Shown here: piece after piece, positions 6,439 to 6,561 of the stretch
Position numbering within the stretch: position 1 is the stretch's first letter
Layout: each line of letters opens with the position of its first letter
Origin: Thermacetogenium sp. UBA5472
GTDB lineage: Bacteria; Bacillota; DSM-12270; Thermacetogeniales; Thermacetogeniaceae
DNA length: 6,561 nucleotides
Direction of reading: 5' to 3'
NCBI GenBank assembly: GCA_002426495.1
Contig: DIQC01000060.1
Location: 10,712-17,272, forward strand
Translations under genes and position numbers: made by a program
The notes under the pieces: generated by a model
What the model was told of the DNA's origin: nothing
What the model saw: the letters and a program-made list of their open reading frames with translations, nothing else
Database searches by the model: none

Positions 6439-6561
6439 ACCAATCACGGGGACGGTTCCTCCGCGCGATCAGCGGGACGGAAGACTGTGCTAAAACCATT
6501 TTGACCTTTTCCATCACTTATGATCAAATACCGGTTCATTTTAGGGATATGGAGCACCAAT
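6439..6561. other. Gene-free tail after era with REP-like sequence
   Basis: I see no convincing gene in the last 123 bases and no start of recO, which often follows era in related genomes. Bases 6443-6482 are GC-rich and contain the repeat-like element described separately; the remainder to 6561 is AT-richer with nothing recognised. A gene could begin just beyond the window. Confidence 0.5.
6443..6482 (+). repeat. GGGACGG direct repeat with imperfect hairpin, possibly REP/RAYT-associated
   Basis: The motif GGGACGG occurs at 6449-6455 and 6474-6480. Between and across the copies an imperfect hairpin can form: TTCC (6456-6459) with GGAA (6479-6482), and CCGC (6461-6464) with GCGG (6472-6475), around a 7-nt loop. 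The phrase ATCACGGGGACGGTTC resembles sequences I recall flanking IS200-like REP-associated tyrosine transposases in Firmicutes. No transposase is visible here, so the mobile-element link is an inference. There is no T-run after the hairpin, so it is not a canonical terminator. Confidence 0.4.

Noticed and set aside
6456..6482. Intrinsic terminator after era
   Set aside because: The hairpin is interrupted by an asymmetric internal loop and is followed by AAGACTGTGC, not a T-run.

Overview
The window carries a well-known, conserved housekeeping and sporulation gene run of endospore-forming Firmicutes, all on the + strand: the 3' part of yqfD, then phoH, pgpH (yqfF), ybeY, dgkA, cdd and era. 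A YqfD-type sporulation protein, Gram-positive-type gene order, AGGAGG-like ribosome sites, GTG/TTG-type starts and moderate GC point to a clostridial endospore former. The Peptococcaceae or a relative is my guess, but genus cannot be read from the sequence.

Layout: bases 1-800 hold the C-terminal part of YqfD. Bases 801-1012 are a leader with no gene; a near-consensus sigma-A promoter starts inside the end of yqfD, and a six-copy heptanucleotide array lies just before the phoH ribosome site. phoH, pgpH, ybeY and dgkA follow tightly (28-nt gap, then two 20-nt overlaps) and look like one operon. A 96-nt gap precedes cdd, and era follows cdd closely. The last 123 bases hold no gene I can recognise. 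They contain a GGGACGG direct repeat and an imperfect hairpin resembling repeats found near REP-associated (IS200-like) transposases, at the place where recO is often found in related genomes.

The genes link several essential processes: cyclic-di-AMP breakdown (PgpH), 16S rRNA maturation and ribosome quality control (YbeY, Era, probably PhoH), recycling of the undecaprenyl or diacylglycerol lipid carrier (DgkA), pyrimidine salvage (Cdd), and mother-cell sporulation (YqfD). I see no new multi-gene system. The points most worth a second look are a DgkA that lacks two family-invariant acidic active-site residues (Gln and His instead), the heptamer array in the phoH leader, the ambiguous and possibly ATT start of era with a 10-bp tandem duplication before it, and the repeat-like sequence after era.
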